Shown here: positions 6,287 to 6,758 of the stretch, in pieces
How the letters are laid out: each line of letters opens with the position of its first letter
Position numbering within the stretch: the stretch's first letter is position 1
Source: DATEEW01 sp035273665
GTDB lineage: Bacteria; Pseudomonadota; Gammaproteobacteria; Burkholderiales; SG8-39
Direction of reading: 5' to 3'
Length of the DNA: 6,758 nt
Assembly: GCA_035273665.1 (NCBI GenBank)
Contig: DATEOW010000069.1
Span: 1-6,758 of the forward strand
Notes under the pieces: generated by a model
What the model was told of the DNA's origin: nothing
Seen by the model: the letters and a program-made list of their open reading frames with translations, nothing else
Databases searched by the model: none
Translations under genes and position numbers: made by a program

Positions 6287-6311
6287 TTCGGTTGCTACGT
6301 ATTCGGTTGCT
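6287..6311 (+). repeat. Short direct repeat between convergent stops
   Basis: TTCGGTTGCT occurs at 6287-6296 and 6302-6311, a 15-base period, in the 37-base gap between the phosphoesterase and exonuclease III stops. No hairpin or T run accompanies it. It may simply be a local duplication. Confidence 0.45.
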
Positions 6312-6316
6312 TCGAA

Positions 6317-6758
6317 TTAGTCCTTAGCATCCTTCAGCGTTACCCACACCGGCGCGTGATCGCTTGCGCCGGTTCGACCGCGCACATGTTTATCGACACC
6401 GGCGGCGAGCAACCTTGGTTTGAGCGTCTTGTTCAATAACAAGTGATCGATACGCAGACCCGCATCGCGCGCCCAACGATTCCGCATGTAATCCCAGAAG
6501 GTATACATCGGTTCTTTGGGATGCAGCTTGTGGATCGCATCGGTCCATCCTTGCTTCAACAGCTTGCGATAGGCCGCACGGCTCTCCGGCTGCAACAGCG
6601 CATCATCTTTCCAAGACCGCGGGTTGTAGATATCGGGTACGTCGTCAGTCGGCACCACGTTATAGTCGCCGGCGATGATCGCCGGACCGCCGCAATCATA
6701 GAGCGTCGCCGCATGTGCAATGAGGCGCTCGAACCACGCGAGCTTGTAGTCGAACTTC
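6317..6758 (-). CDS. xth: Exodeoxyribonuclease III, C-terminal part (5' end outside the window)
   Basis: The minus-strand frame is open from the right edge to TAA 6317-6319 and shows the last 146 residues. The start at GTG 6658 is only an internal codon, because the frame and the homology continue upstream (KFDYKLAWFERLI). Motifs of the endonuclease/exonuclease/phosphatase fold appear in the order and spacing of exonuclease III: GDYN (30-33, metal and catalytic Asp/Asn), YTFWDY (85-90), LRIDHLLL with Asp104, and ASDHAPV with the catalytic Asp133-His134 pair. The enzyme degrades one strand of duplex DNA 3' to 5' and cleaves at abasic sites in base-excision repair. Full-length members have about 255-270 residues, so roughly 110-120 are missing through the window edge and not through damage. 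A related AP endonuclease of the same family is the only realistic alternative. Confidence 0.93.
   Translation of the reverse strand, partial: KFDYKLAWFERLIAHAATLYDCGGPAIIAGDYNVVPTDDVPDIYNPRSWKDDALLQPESRAAYRKLLKQGWTDAIHKLHPKEPMYTFWDYMRNRWARDAGLRIDHLLLNKTLKPRLLAAGVDKHVRGRTGASDHAPVWVTLKDAKD

Overview
The window looks like chromosomal DNA from a GC-rich Gram-negative bacterium, most likely a proteobacterium. The supporting signs are G/C-biased third codon positions, compact and frequently convergent genes, a membrane-bound hybrid histidine kinase and an exonuclease III of the usual bacterial type. This placement is an inference. No rRNA, tRNA, phage, IS or CRISPR sequence is visible.

Layout. 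(i) 1-205: the C-terminal Ser/Gly-rich tail of a protein that begins outside the window, closed by a strong intrinsic terminator. (ii) 227-1126 (+): a complete short-chain dehydrogenase/reductase (SDR). (iii) 1146-3356 (-): a large hybrid sensor kinase (periplasmic Cache-like sensor, HAMP, HisKA, HATPase, receiver), preceded on the same strand by a small two-helix PGPGW-family membrane protein (3493-3819). (iv) 3820-3956: a divergent intergenic region with a perfect 21-bp palindrome. (v) 3957-4532 (+): a hemerythrin-like diiron protein ending at a bidirectional terminator. (vi) 4597-5394 (-) and 5530-6279 (+): a divergently transcribed pair, a nucleotidyltransferase-fold protein and a calcineurin-like metallophosphoesterase. 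(vii) 6317-6758 (-): the C-terminal part of exonuclease III, running off the right edge. No gene-free stretch exceeds 300 bases.

How the genes may work together. The SDR, the low-complexity Ser/Gly/Lys/Gln tail, the hemerythrin and the sensor kinase resemble the contents of proteobacterial general-stress gene clusters, with oxygen, NO or redox handling as the likely theme. This is inferred from family membership and proximity only. The nucleotidyltransferase and phosphoesterase are the most intriguing pair: both keep their metal-binding residues, they share one 135-bp intergenic region, and the biological substrate of neither can be deduced from sequence. Most of the window is ordinary. I see no clear previously undescribed system, and the two items most worth following are that pair and the palindrome upstream of the hemerythrin gene.
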